Source: Rhizobiaceae bacterium (GTDB lineage Bacteria > Pseudomonadota > Alphaproteobacteria > Rhizobiales > Rhizobiaceae). Taken from it: a stretch of 64,000 bases of DNA. The notes below the pieces were generated by a model that had not been told where the DNA came from, did not search any database, and was given only the letters and a program-made list of their open reading frames with translations. Shown piece after piece: positions 37,386 to 46,699 of this stretch (position 1 is the stretch's first letter; the number at the start of each line of letters is the position of its first letter). Where the stretch lies: contig JAEPMJ010000004.1 of NCBI GenBank assembly GCA_017644005.1, forward strand, positions 174,885-238,884. Reading direction: 5' to 3'. Position numbers and translations under genes: made by a program.

Positions 37386-38399
37386 ATGACAACTTCCTTG
37401 AGGCATAAGCCGCCAACATTGGCCGATGTGGCGAAGCGCGCGGGCGTTTCGCGCAGCCTCGTTTCGCTAGCGATCAGAGGGGAGGGTTATGTTCGAGCCG
37501 AATCGCGGGAGAAGATCCTCAAGGCCGTCGAAGAACTGAACTACGTGCCGAATTTCGCGGCCCGGACGCTGGCAAGCGCGCGCAGCTCCTATGTCGGTAC
37601 GCTTGTCGGCGATGTGACCAATCCGCTGCAGGCCGAGATCGCCAAATGGGTGACAGTGCTGACAGCGGAAAACGGGCGCGGTGCGCTGCTGTCGATCGAT
37701 GCCGGCACCGACCAGAAAGCCGAGCAGGCGATCGAAGGCCTGATGTCGCTGAGGGTGCCGAGCGCGATCCTGATCGGTGCGCCCTATGAAAAGGTGGCCA
37801 TAGCACGCGTCGCCGAGCGGCTGCCCAGCGTCTATATCGGCAGGCTGCTGAAGGTCGTCGATATCGACAGCGTGACGACCGATCATATCCTCGGCGCAAA
37901 TATCGCTGTCGATCACCTCGTTTCTGTCGGTTGCCGCAGGATCGTGCATCTGGGCGGCGGGGCGTCGCCAGGTGCGCAGCGAATGGAAAAAGGCTATCGC
38001 GAAGCGATGGACCGCCACGGACTTTCCGAACATGCCGAAGTGGTGCGCAGCGCGTACTCGGTAGATGCCGGCGCGATGGCGGGCAGGGCGCTTTTCGCCC
38101 GCGACCGGCTGCCCGACGCAATCTTCGCCTGCAGCGATCTGACGGCGATTGGTGTGCTCAACGAAGCGGTGAAGCACGGGATTTCGATCCCGGACCAGCT
38201 GTGCGTGATGGGTTATGACGACGTAACGCTTTCGGGCTCCGAAACGCTTGCGCTGTCGTCAATTCACCAGTCGGCTCATGACCTGGCGGAGGCTGGAATC
38301 AAGGCACTCGAGCGGCGGCTCGGCAACCCCGATGCACCCTGCGAGAAGGTTCTGGTTCTCCCGCGGCTGGCGGTTCGCCGCAGCACCTCCCGAACGTGA
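37386..38399 (+). CDS. LacI family transcriptional regulator
   Basis: A 337-residue repressor. The N-terminal helix-turn-helix is PTLADVAKRAGVSRSLVSLA with the hinge helix at LNYVPNFAARTLAS, followed by the periplasmic-binding-protein-like effector domain. It is directly upstream of the CUT1 sugar operon, whose promoter overlaps a perfect LacI-type palindrome, so it is very probably that operon's repressor. The inducer is presumably the imported compound or an early metabolite. Confidence 0.92.
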   Translation: MTTSLRHKPPTLADVAKRAGVSRSLVSLAIRGEGYVRAESREKILKAVEELNYVPNFAARTLASARSSYVGTLVGDVTNPLQAEIAKWVTVLTAENGRGALLSIDAGTDQKAEQAIEGLMSLRVPSAILIGAPYEKVAIARVAERLPSVYIGRLLKVVDIDSVTTDHILGANIAVDHLVSVGCRRIVHLGGGASPGAQRMEKGYREAMDRHGLSEHAEVVRSAYSVDAGAMAGRALFARDRLPDAIFACSDLTAIGVLNEAVKHGISIPDQLCVMGYDDVTLSGSETLALSSIHQSAHDLAEAGIKALERRLGNPDAPCEKVLVLPRLAVRRSTSRT

Positions 38400-38418
38400 C
38401 ATTCCTGTGACGGGCCTA

Positions 38419-38470
38419 TTGACAAGGCGGGGACGAACGTGAATTGTCTTGGTATTGGAGCGCTCCAATA
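38419..38470 (+). promoter_or_regulatory. Promoter and LacI operator of the CUT1 catabolic operon
   Basis: TTGACA (38419-38424) and AATTGT (38442-38447) are 17 bases apart. Immediately after, TATTGGAGCGCTCCAATA (38453-38470) is a perfect 18-base palindrome with the central CG typical of LacI-family operators. It covers the predicted start of transcription, the classical repressor position. Confidence 0.8.
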
Positions 38471-38514
38471 TTCTCGAGTGAACCGCTCCGCCCGCATGAG
38501 GAAACGAAGATTTC

Positions 38515-39606
38515 ATGGTCGCAGTGCGTCTTCAGGGCATCCGCAAATCCTACGGAACCGTCGAGGTTCTCAAGGGCATCGACCTGGATATTCAGGACGG
38601 CGAGTTTGTCGTTTTCGTCGGGCCTTCGGGCTGCGGCAAGTCCACGCTTTTGAGGGTCATCGCGGGGCTCGAGGACGCCAGCGGCGGCGATCTCTATTTC
38701 GATGACCGACGCTTCACCGCGGTGCCACCGGCCAAGCGCGGTGTGGCGATGGTGTTCCAGTCCTATGCGCTCTACCCGCATATGAATGTGGCCGACAACA
38801 TGACCATGAGCCTGCGACTTGCCGGCGTCGACAAGGCAAAGCGCCGCGAGCGTGCCGCTGAAGTCGCAGAGATGCTGCAGCTTTCGCCGCTCCTTGACCG
38901 CAAGCCCGGGCAGCTTTCCGGCGGCCAGCGCCAGCGCGTTGCGATCGGGCGCGCCATAGTGCGAAATCCCAATATTTTCCTCTTCGACGAGCCGCTTTCC
39001 AATCTGGATGCGGCGCTTCGCATTGAGACGCGGGTCGGTATCAGCAAGCTTCATCATACACTGCGCAACACGATGATCTACGTCACGCACGATCAGGTCG
39101 AGGCGATGACGATGGCGGACCGGATCGTCATTCTGGATCGCGGCGTGATCGCCCAGGTAGGAACGCCGATGGAGCTCTATCAGGCGCCGGCCAATACCTT
39201 CGTCGCCGGCTTCATAGGATCGCCGAAAATGAATTTTTTTCCTGTACGGGAAGAGGGGCGAGGCGATGGCAAAGTCCGGTTTTCGACCGAAGCTGGCGAC
39301 GCGTTCGAACTGGCGCTCGATCTGCCGGCAGGGGATCCCGTCGCGCAGCTCGGAATTCGACCCGAAAACCTTACGATCGGCTCCGAAGGCCAGATCGGCG
39401 GCCGGGTCGGCACCGTCGAGCAGTTGGGCAGCGAGAGCCTCGTCTATGTCGAGGCCGACAAGGCCACTTTCGTTTGCAAGGTCACAAGTGGTCCGACGCC
39501 GAAAATCGACGAAATCGTCCGGCTCGTGATTCCCGTTCATCCATTGCACCTGTTCGATGCCGGCGGCCAAGCACTGCCGCGGCAAGCCCATTCGTCCCCG
39601 CGCTAA
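38515..39606 (+). CDS. CUT1 sugar ABC transporter ATP-binding protein (UgpC/MalK-like)
   Basis: A 363-residue ATPase with one nucleotide-binding domain (Walker A GPSGCGKST, signature LSGGQRQRVAIGRA, Walker B IFLFDEPLSNLD, switch histidine in YVTHDQVEAM) and a C-terminal TOBE/OB regulatory domain from about residue 235. This architecture is that of MalK/UgpC, which energise CUT1 importers. It is the first gene of the LacI-controlled operon. Confidence 0.94.
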   Translation: MVAVRLQGIRKSYGTVEVLKGIDLDIQDGEFVVFVGPSGCGKSTLLRVIAGLEDASGGDLYFDDRRFTAVPPAKRGVAMVFQSYALYPHMNVADNMTMSLRLAGVDKAKRRERAAEVAEMLQLSPLLDRKPGQLSGGQRQRVAIGRAIVRNPNIFLFDEPLSNLDAALRIETRVGISKLHHTLRNTMIYVTHDQVEAMTMADRIVILDRGVIAQVGTPMELYQAPANTFVAGFIGSPKMNFFPVREEGRGDGKVRFSTEAGDAFELALDLPAGDPVAQLGIRPENLTIGSEGQIGGRVGTVEQLGSESLVYVEADKATFVCKVTSGPTPKIDEIVRLVIPVHPLHLFDAGGQALPRQAHSSPR

Positions 39607-39633
39607 CGCGCAACAAACTCAGGAGGAGCTACC

Positions 39634-41010
39634 ATGGGGAGCATCAGCAAGAGAATTGTGCGCCTGACGGCCGCAGTCGGACTATTGAGCGCAACCGCGC
39701 TGCCGACATTCGCCGCCACGGAAATCAATGTGATCGGCTTTGGCGCCGGTTTCGCGTGGAGCGATCTGTTCGGCGCGTCCGGCACCGAGAAAACGCAGAA
39801 ACTGCTCGATTTCGAAGCGAAATACGACCTCGTCGTCAACATGGAGTTTGCCGATGAGGAAGTCGCGCGCCAGAAGGTGCTGCTCGACCTGGTGAACGGT
39901 ACCGGCAATTACGACCTGGTAATGCTGGGTAGCGACGGCGCGGTGCAGACCTTTTCGGCCGCCGGCTATCTGGAGCCACTCGACGATTATCTTTCGACGG
40001 CGACGGACATCTTCGATGCATCGAAGGTTTATCAGCCGTTTCTGGAAGCGAATACGGTGAATGGCAAGCTGTGGGGGCTGCCCTATTATTCTTTCGGTGC
40101 CGGCGTGGTCTATCGCAAGGATATCTTCGACAAGTACGGCATCACCTCCTTTCCCGAGACGACCGAGGGGCTGGAGCAGGCGTTGCAAACCATCAAGGAA
40201 GGCCTTGCGGCTGACGGGGTTGACGACGTCTATCCGCTGACCATGCGTGGCGCGCCGGGCGAAGAGCCTTCGCTCGACCTTTCGGGCTTCGTTTACGCCT
40301 ATGCCGGCTATCCGGCATGGTTCGAAGGCGGGCCGACGACCCCTGATGAGATCAAGAAGGAGAAAGCGCAGCCGATCTTCACTGGCGACTTCAAACCGGG
40401 CTTCGAGACATTTGTGCGCTGGTCGCGCGACTATGGCCCGCCCGGAATTGCCACGCATACCTGGGTCGACATGATGAACCTCTACGCTCAAGGCAAGGCG
40501 GTTGTGCTGATGCCGTCGGCGATCAACGCCTTTGCCGGTATTCCAGGTTCAGAAGTGCCGGAAGTGAAGGAACACAGTGCATTTGCGCCATCGCCCGTCG
40601 GACCGTCCGGCAAGGCGGTGCAGAGCTTCTGGACCTTCTCGGTCGGCGTATCGGCGTTCTCTCAGAACAAGGATGCTGCCTACAAGGTGCTGGCGTTTCT
40701 GACCAGCGAGCCGGTGATGCGCGACTTTGCGAACTCCTTCGGTTGGCCCTACACGACCTACCCGGAGATCATGAACTCGCCGACGCTGACCGACCGTTGG
40801 CCGGCCGAAATGCTCAGCCAGATCGAAGCTTCCTTCAGCGACGCGGACCCCCACTATTTCCCGTACATCCCGGAACTGGTGGAATTCATGGACCAGATCG
40901 GCACTGCAGCCTCGTCGTCTATCGCCGGCACGACCAGTGTCGACGAGAGCCTCGAAGACCTGCAGGGCTGGGCTTCGGAGCGCATGACGCGCGCCGGGTA
41001 CTACAAGTAA
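39634..41010 (+). CDS. CUT1 ABC transporter solute-binding protein
   Basis: A 458-residue family 1 extracellular solute-binding protein. A strong AGGAGG site precedes the ATG. The signal peptide spans about residues 1-28 (ending PTFAAT). The mature part has two lobes with aromatic residues (for example GLPYYSFGAGVVYRKDIF) of the type that stack against sugars. A strong hairpin follows the stop codon, which may keep this message at higher level than the permeases. Confidence 0.93.
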   Translation: MGSISKRIVRLTAAVGLLSATALPTFAATEINVIGFGAGFAWSDLFGASGTEKTQKLLDFEAKYDLVVNMEFADEEVARQKVLLDLVNGTGNYDLVMLGSDGAVQTFSAAGYLEPLDDYLSTATDIFDASKVYQPFLEANTVNGKLWGLPYYSFGAGVVYRKDIFDKYGITSFPETTEGLEQALQTIKEGLAADGVDDVYPLTMRGAPGEEPSLDLSGFVYAYAGYPAWFEGGPTTPDEIKKEKAQPIFTGDFKPGFETFVRWSRDYGPPGIATHTWVDMMNLYAQGKAVVLMPSAINAFAGIPGSEVPEVKEHSAFAPSPVGPSGKAVQSFWTFSVGVSAFSQNKDAAYKVLAFLTSEPVMRDFANSFGWPYTTYPEIMNSPTLTDRWPAEMLSQIEASFSDADPHYFPYIPELVEFMDQIGTAASSSIAGTTSVDESLEDLQGWASERMTRAGYYK

Positions 41011-41021
41011 ACTGAGACCAG

Positions 41022-41046
41022 CCGCCGGAGCGTATCGCTCCGGCGG
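41022..41046 (+). repeat. Intercistronic hairpin after the binding-protein gene
   Basis: CCGCCGGAGCG (41022-41032) pairs perfectly with CGCTCCGGCGG (41036-41046) around TAT. It is between the solute-binding protein and the first permease, without a long T tract. Such hairpins commonly protect the upstream message or cause partial termination. Confidence 0.7.
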
Positions 41047-41066
41047 TTCATCGGGAAGTTCGGTTC

Positions 41067-41918
41067 ATGCTGACAGATTGGCGTTTCTGGTTTTCGGTTC
41101 CGGCGGTGCTGGCTCTTGGCGTCGTCGTGCTGTTTCCGACCGGCTTTCTGTTCTGGATGAGCGTATCGCACTGGATCCTGACCGAGCCCGGCGTCTACTT
41201 CTACGGTTTCCAGAATTTCGCGACCCTGCTGAACTCCAGCGCCTTTCACTCGGCAGCGTGGGTTACGGTGTCGTATCTCGTGCTGTCGACCACGATCATG
41301 CTGGGCCTCGGCTTCGCCTTCGCGCTGGCGCTTTCGCGGCCCGGTTCACCCGGCTATCTGCGGGCCCTGATCGTGATGCCGCTCGTAATTCCACCCGTGG
41401 TGGCGGGCTTCACCTGGCGCTTTCTTCTCAATGGCGAGATCGGCTTTCTGGGCGCCTATCTGCTGCCGGCGATAGGACTTGAAACCAATCTCCTGGCCAG
41501 CCCCGTCGGGGCTCTGTTTTCAGTTGTTATCGCCGACGTGTGGAGCCGCACACCGTTCATGTTTCTTATCTTTCTGGCGGCGCTTCAGTCGATTCCGCGC
41601 GACTATTACGAGGCGATACGGCTCGATGGCGCGAAGCGGTATCAGGAGTTCTGGCTGGTCACTCTGCCGATGATGAAGGGCGCAGTCAGCGTCGCCATCC
41701 TGTTCCGTATCATCGACGCGCTGAACACGTTCGAGCTTATCTATGTGATGACGAAGGGCGGGCCCGGCCGTGCCACGCAGACCTTTTCGCTGCTTGGCTG
41801 GAAGATCGCATTTCAAGGCTTCGACTTCGGCGGCGCCGCGGCACTTGGCGTCGTCATGGTGTTCGCTACGACGGTCGTTGCATTGATCGTATTCCGCCGT
41901 TTCATGAGGAGTGCGTGA
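41067..41918 (+). CDS. CUT1 ABC transporter permease 1 (MalF-like)
   Basis: A 283-residue membrane subunit with six predicted helices. The EAA loop that contacts the ATPase is visible at DYYEAIRLDGAKRYQEFWLVTLPM. It starts 56 bases after the binding-protein stop, beyond the hairpin, and its stop overlaps the second permease start (TGATG). Confidence 0.93.
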   Translation: MLTDWRFWFSVPAVLALGVVVLFPTGFLFWMSVSHWILTEPGVYFYGFQNFATLLNSSAFHSAAWVTVSYLVLSTTIMLGLGFAFALALSRPGSPGYLRALIVMPLVIPPVVAGFTWRFLLNGEIGFLGAYLLPAIGLETNLLASPVGALFSVVIADVWSRTPFMFLIFLAALQSIPRDYYEAIRLDGAKRYQEFWLVTLPMMKGAVSVAILFRIIDALNTFELIYVMTKGGPGRATQTFSLLGWKIAFQGFDFGGAAALGVVMVFATTVVALIVFRRFMRSA

Positions 41919-42748
41919 TGGCGCGCAAGCCGGGAGAAACCATCTGGAGCGATGCCGGCCGCTGGCTGATGATCACTCTGTCGCTGGTGTTCGTGCTGTT
42001 TCCGATCGTGTGGCTGACGATAGCGTCGTTGAAGACGCGCAATGCCGCGCTTGCGGTACCGCCCGAGCTTATTTTTACGCCGGATTTCGACGCGTATTCG
42101 AGAATCTTTTCAGGCGGTTTTCTGGGTGCGTTCCAGAACAGCCTGATTATTGCGCTGACCAATGTGTTCCTCACGCTGCTGCTCGGCGTGCCGGCCGCCT
42201 ATGCGCTGACGCGCATGCGCGGCAAGGTGCAGGAGAACCTGTCCTTCTGGCTGCTGTCGATCCGCATGGCACCGCTCTTTGCCGTGATCCTGCCGCTCTA
42301 TGTGCTCTTCAAATCGCTTGGCCTGCTCGATACGCCGCTGGCGGTTTCAATGGCGCATCTCACACTGACTCTTCCACTCGCGGTGTGGATGCTGGTGACG
42401 TACTTCCGCACCATCCCCGAGGACCTTGATCAGGCGGCGCTGCTCGACGGGGCGAATTCGTTACAGATATTGTGGCTGGTGATAATTCCGATCGCGCGTC
42501 CGATGCTGGCCTCGGTTGCAATCCTCGTTTTCATCTATTCATGGAACGAGTTCCTGCTCGCCTTTATCCTGACCTCGCGCAACGCGCAGACCGTGCCGGT
42601 CGCGGTTGCCTCGCTCGCTGGAACCATGTCGTTCGACTGGCCGCTGATCGCCGCCGTATCGGTCGTTTCCATGTTGCCCGCGCTGGTGTTCGTTGGTTTC
42701 GCGCAGCGGCACATCGTGTCCGGTCTGGGTTCCGGGGCGGTTAAATGA
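41918..42748 (+). CDS. CUT1 ABC transporter permease 2 (MalG-like)
   Basis: A 276-residue membrane subunit; the ATG at 41918 overlaps the stop of permease 1. The EAA loop reads PEDLDQAALLDGANSLQI, and the MalG-like end GLGSGAVK is typical. A longer frame through permease 1 is rejected. The stop overlaps the SDR gene start (ATGA), so uptake and the first catabolic enzyme are translationally linked. Confidence 0.93.
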   Translation: MARKPGETIWSDAGRWLMITLSLVFVLFPIVWLTIASLKTRNAALAVPPELIFTPDFDAYSRIFSGGFLGAFQNSLIIALTNVFLTLLLGVPAAYALTRMRGKVQENLSFWLLSIRMAPLFAVILPLYVLFKSLGLLDTPLAVSMAHLTLTLPLAVWMLVTYFRTIPEDLDQAALLDGANSLQILWLVIIPIARPMLASVAILVFIYSWNEFLLAFILTSRNAQTVPVAVASLAGTMSFDWPLIAAVSVVSMLPALVFVGFAQRHIVSGLGSGAVK

Positions 42749-43467
42749 GCGGCCATCTTGTCATCACCGGCAGTGCAGGCGGCATAGGCAGGTCGATCGC
42801 CACGAAGTTCCTGACGAATGGCTGGGCGGTGACCGGGATCGACCGTGCTCGAGGCACGATCCGCCATGACGGCTATGCTCACCGGGAGGCCGACATCACC
42901 GACGAAGCGGCCGTCGATCAGGCATTCGCTGCGGCGTGCGAGCGGCAGCCGGTAATGGCCACGATCGCCAATGCCGCCGTGACCGATCTCGACCATCGCA
43001 TGGTTGTAGACCTCGACTACGATGTCTGGCGCAGGGTCTTGCATACAAACGTCGATGGAGCCTTTCTGACTGCGCGGGCGGCAGCGCGCAGCATGAAGAA
43101 TGGCGGCAATATCGTCTTCGTGACGTCGTCGCTTGCCTTTTTCGATCATGCGCAACCCAATGACGCACCCTATTGTGCGTCGAAGTCGGCGGTCGAGATG
43201 CTGATGCGGGTGATGGCGCAGGAGCTTGCGCCTGCTGGAATCAACGTGAACACACTGTTCCCGTCCGTTAAGATCGCGACCGGTTTTTTTGCGCATCTGC
43301 CGGACGGCCAGCGGGCGGAGCTGGCGCCGTCCAGTATCCTTGACGAGACCGCGCTGTTTCTTTGCAGCATGGCGGCCGGACATCTCACCGGCGTATCGCT
43401 GGATCAGGAACGCTGGGACAGCGATCCGGGATACCGGGCGCGGCTCGAACAGGGAGAGTGGCGATGA
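42745..43467 (+). CDS. SDR family NAD(P)-dependent oxidoreductase
   Basis: A 240-residue classical short-chain dehydrogenase: cofactor motif TGSAGGIGRSIA at the N-terminus, NAAVTDLD region, the catalytic serine in VFVTSSLAFF, and YCASK with the tyrosine/lysine pair. It probably oxidises a hydroxyl of the imported compound. It overlaps the permease gene before it and the creatininase-family gene after it by ATGA. Confidence 0.9.
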   Translation: MSGHLVITGSAGGIGRSIATKFLTNGWAVTGIDRARGTIRHDGYAHREADITDEAAVDQAFAAACERQPVMATIANAAVTDLDHRMVVDLDYDVWRRVLHTNVDGAFLTARAAARSMKNGGNIVFVTSSLAFFDHAQPNDAPYCASKSAVEMLMRVMAQELAPAGINVNTLFPSVKIATGFFAHLPDGQRAELAPSSILDETALFLCSMAAGHLTGVSLDQERWDSDPGYRARLEQGEWR

Positions 43468-44213
43468 GTGAAAACAACTGGCTCGACATGGGCCGCGCGA
43501 CTCTTCCCGAGGTCGAGGACTTCATTTCGCGCCATCCATTTGCCATCCTGCCGGTGGGGTCGACCGAGCAGCACGGGCCGCATCTTCCCACCAATACTGA
43601 TACGCTGATCGCGGAAGCGATTGCACGTGAGACCGCAAAACGGAGCACCGGGCTTGTGCTTCCGGCAGTGCCGCTTGGTTATGCATGGGTCTGGAAGGGC
43701 GTACCCGCAAGCCTGACACTCGGCTTCGATACATATATGCGCATGATACGCGACACGGTGGACAGCCTTTCGCGGTGGGACGTGAAGGCCGTCTACGTCA
43801 TGTCCGGACATGGCTCGAACCCGCAGCCGATAAAACACGCTCTGCGCGAACTCATTCACGAGCAGATCGACATCAGGGTGCTTTACGGCATGTACGCCGG
43901 TCTCGCGACGATGACGCAGGAGGCCGAGAGCGAGACATGGCATGGCGATCTTCATGCCGAGGAAATCGAGACCTCGCTTATGCTCGCGATCGCGCCCGAG
44001 CTGGTGCGCATGGAGCTGGCCGCTGCCGACTACCCGCCCGCACCCCCGGATTACGGAAAATCGGAGCTTTCGATGGGACATCTGATGCGCTCAGGCGTGT
44101 TCGGCGACCCCACGAAAGCGTCAGCCGAAAAAGGGAGGCGGTGGCTCGACCTTGCAGCGCGCGAATCCGCAGCGCTGTGGGGCGGCTTTCTCTCCCGACA
44201 CAATCTCGCATAA
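43464..44213 (+). CDS. Creatininase family hydrolase
   Basis: A 249-residue amide/ring hydrolase. Metal ligands of the family are visible: Glu and His in PVGSTEQHGPHLP, Asp in TNTDTLIAEA, His in SGHGSNPQP and Glu in LHAEEIETS. Creatine is an unlikely substrate here; family members in sugar and inositol pathways (for example the IolN-type keto-inositol hydrolase) open carbocyclic or lactone rings. Its position between an SDR and a lactonase-like gene favours such a role. Confidence 0.85.
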   Translation: MSENNWLDMGRATLPEVEDFISRHPFAILPVGSTEQHGPHLPTNTDTLIAEAIARETAKRSTGLVLPAVPLGYAWVWKGVPASLTLGFDTYMRMIRDTVDSLSRWDVKAVYVMSGHGSNPQPIKHALRELIHEQIDIRVLYGMYAGLATMTQEAESETWHGDLHAEEIETSLMLAIAPELVRMELAAADYPPAPPDYGKSELSMGHLMRSGVFGDPTKASAEKGRRWLDLAARESAALWGGFLSRHNLA

Positions 44214-44223
44214 GGAGCCCGCC

Positions 44224-45150
44224 ATGGCCGAAATCATGACTGTTCGCGGTCCCATCAAGCCCGAAGAACTGGGCGTTACCGACTATCACGAGCATCTCTA
44301 TGTCGAGCCACCGGGCTGGCTGCACAAGTCTGATCCCGATTTCGCGCTGAACTCGGTGGAGAAATCGGGCGAGGAACTGAGGCGGTTCGCTGCGGCGGGT
44401 GGGCGCACGCTGTGCGAACTGACGGCGGTGGATTTCGGCCGCAACGTGCACAAGATCAAGGCCGTGGCTGATCTTGCGCCGGACGTGAACGTGATCATGA
44501 CCGCCGGTTACAACCGCCCCGGCTATATGGGCCGCTGGGTGACTGCCGTGTCGGAGGCCGATATGGTGCGCGACACTGTGCGCGATCTCACCGTCGGCAT
44601 CGACGGCACCGGCGTAAAGGCCGGCATCATCAAATGCGGCACCGAATACAACAACTTCAACGAGAGCGGTCAGAAGCTGGTGCGCGTGGCAGCCGCCGCC
44701 TATCGCGAGACCGGACGGCCGGTGATCACCCACACCACCGCCGGCACGATGGGCTACGAGCAGACGGGGCTTTTGATCGAAAAGGGCGTCGATGCGCATC
44801 GCATCACGCTTAGCCACATGGACCGCAATCTCGATTTTCACGAGCATCTGCGGGTGACAAAGCTCGGCGCTTATATCGGCTTCGATAGTTTCGGCAAAGC
44901 CAAATACGGCCCCGAAACCGACCGCCTGGCGCTGCTGCGCCAGTTGATCGACGCCGGTGCGGGCAAGCGTATCCTGATCGGCAACGACCTGGGACGGCCG
45001 AGTTACTGGAAAGCGTATGGCGGCGGGCCCGGCCTCGACTATCTGTGGACCGAGGTGAAGGCCCGGATGCTGGAAAACGGATTTACGCAGGCCGAGTGGG
45101 ACATGCTCAGCGTCGACAATCCGCGGCGTTTCTTCGCCGGTGAAGTGTAA
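44224..45150 (+). CDS. Phosphotriesterase-family lactonase
   Basis: A 308-residue amidohydrolase-superfamily TIM barrel. The binuclear metal site is complete: HEH in TDYHEHLYV, the carbamylated lysine in AGIIKCGTEYNN, histidines in ITHTTAGTMG and LSHMDRNLD, and aspartate in LIGNDLGRP. Relatives in sugar operons are lactonases. It follows the creatininase-family gene by 10 bases, giving two successive ring-opening hydrolases in one operon. Confidence 0.88.
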   Translation: MAEIMTVRGPIKPEELGVTDYHEHLYVEPPGWLHKSDPDFALNSVEKSGEELRRFAAAGGRTLCELTAVDFGRNVHKIKAVADLAPDVNVIMTAGYNRPGYMGRWVTAVSEADMVRDTVRDLTVGIDGTGVKAGIIKCGTEYNNFNESGQKLVRVAAAAYRETGRPVITHTTAGTMGYEQTGLLIEKGVDAHRITLSHMDRNLDFHEHLRVTKLGAYIGFDSFGKAKYGPETDRLALLRQLIDAGAGKRILIGNDLGRPSYWKAYGGGPGLDYLWTEVKARMLENGFTQAEWDMLSVDNPRRFFAGEV

Positions 45151-45156
45151 GAATAC

Positions 45157-46653
45157 ATGCGCCCCACCATTGGCATCGATATCGGCACTTCCGCCGTCAA
45201 GGTGCTCGCCCTTGACGGCGACGGTTGCACGGTGCTTGCCGAAGCCAGCAGGCCTTATGCGACGCTGACGCCGGAATCCGGCTGGGTTGAGCAATCGCCG
45301 CAAGCCTGGTGGGACGCGACATGTGCCGCGCTGGCCGAACTGCGCGAGTTGGTGCCCGCACTGGACGCGGAAGCGGTCGGGCTGTCGGGGCAAGTGAACG
45401 GGCTGGTGCTGCTCGATGCGCAGGACCAGCTGCTCGGCAACTCGATCATATGGCTGGATGCGAGAGCGTCTGCGCAGGCGAAGCGGCTGCGTGAACAGAT
45501 CGGCGAACTTCTTATCGAGAAGGCGGCGACCGATATCGGGGCCATATCGGTTCTGGCGAAACTCGCCTGGCTTGCCGAATGCGAGCCGGCGCGGCTTGCA
45601 AAAGCCCGCACCTTGCTCTTCGTGAAGGATTATATCGCCTGGCGGCTGACAGGGGTGAAAGCGACCGACGCTTCCGATCCTACCTCGGCCGGCATGCTGG
45701 ACATCGCCGGTGGCGGTTGGCTCGACGGTATTGCGCAGGCGGCGGGTTTCGACCCGGTCATCCTGCCACAGATCAAGGCTTCCACCGATATCGTCGGCGG
45801 GCTGACCGGCGCGGCAGCAGACGCGACCGGCATTCGCGAAGGAACACCGGTTGTGTGCGGCGGCGGCGACGTAGCGGCGCTTGCGGTCGGATGCGGTGTT
45901 ATGGGGCCCGGTGTACTAGGCATTACGCTGGGTACAGCCGGACATGTGGTCATGTCGATGGAGGCCGGCGTGCGGTTCGAAACCGGACGGGGTCTGTGGC
46001 GTGTTGCACACGCAGATGCCTCCCGGGCGGTGTGGCTTGGGCTCGTGATGAGCGGTGGACTCAGCCTCTCCTGGCTGCATCGCATGCTGGTTTCGGCCGG
46101 GTCCCCGCTCAACTTCAACCAGATGGTCGCACGTGCCGATGGTGTGGGGGCCGGTGCGGGCGGCGTGAGCTTCGTGCCGTTTCTGGAAGGCGCTGCAACG
46201 CCTTATGTCGCGCCCGGAGCTCGCGGGCAGTTCGCAGGACTGTCTTCATCCGCCGATGCAGGGCATCTGGTAAAGGCGGTGATGGAGGGAGTGGCTTTCA
46301 ACGTGCGCCAATGTGTCGACATGTTTTCTTCGCTCGGCGCGGAGATGAACGAAGTCCGCATCGCCGAAGGAGGTGCGCGCGTCGATCAATGGTGCCAGGC
46401 AATTGCGGATGTGCTGGGTAAACCCGTTACGCGGCTCGATTTCCTGAATACGTCCAGTCTCGGTGCGGCGCTGATGGCGCATTCCGGGGTGTCGGGCGCC
46501 GACCTTTCGAACCTGGCCGGCGGGCTTGCGAAAGGCGGGCAAAAATTCGAGCCAGGAAAAGACCATGAAGCTGCCTATGCGGATGCCTATCAGCGGTATC
46601 TCGTGGCGGCTGAAACGGAGATCGCGCGGGCCAGCGACCCGCGCGTGTGCTGA
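45157..46653 (+). CDS. FGGY family kinase, xylulokinase-like
   Basis: A 498-residue kinase with phosphate motif IGIDIGTSAVKVLALD, the sugar-binding loop VGLSGQVNGLVLLD (xylulokinases usually have His where this has Asn), the catalytic aspartate in VCGGGDVAALAVGCG and the adenosine motif RIAEGGARVDQWCQ. The histidine replacement suggests a substrate other than D-xylulose. It starts six bases after the lactonase gene and would phosphorylate an acyclic product. Confidence 0.88.
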   Translation: MRPTIGIDIGTSAVKVLALDGDGCTVLAEASRPYATLTPESGWVEQSPQAWWDATCAALAELRELVPALDAEAVGLSGQVNGLVLLDAQDQLLGNSIIWLDARASAQAKRLREQIGELLIEKAATDIGAISVLAKLAWLAECEPARLAKARTLLFVKDYIAWRLTGVKATDASDPTSAGMLDIAGGGWLDGIAQAAGFDPVILPQIKASTDIVGGLTGAAADATGIREGTPVVCGGGDVAALAVGCGVMGPGVLGITLGTAGHVVMSMEAGVRFETGRGLWRVAHADASRAVWLGLVMSGGLSLSWLHRMLVSAGSPLNFNQMVARADGVGAGAGGVSFVPFLEGAATPYVAPGARGQFAGLSSSADAGHLVKAVMEGVAFNVRQCVDMFSSLGAEMNEVRIAEGGARVDQWCQAIADVLGKPVTRLDFLNTSSLGAALMAHSGVSGADLSNLAGGLAKGGQKFEPGKDHEAAYADAYQRYLVAAETEIARASDPRVC

Positions 46654-46699
46654 CGATTTGCTGTCAGTAAGAAGATGATCCCCACAACAGGTAGGAAGA

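Noticed and set aside
43978..45393. 471-codon frame antisense to the lactonase and neighbouring genes
   Set aside because: It spans several coupled plus-strand genes with intact catalytic motifs.
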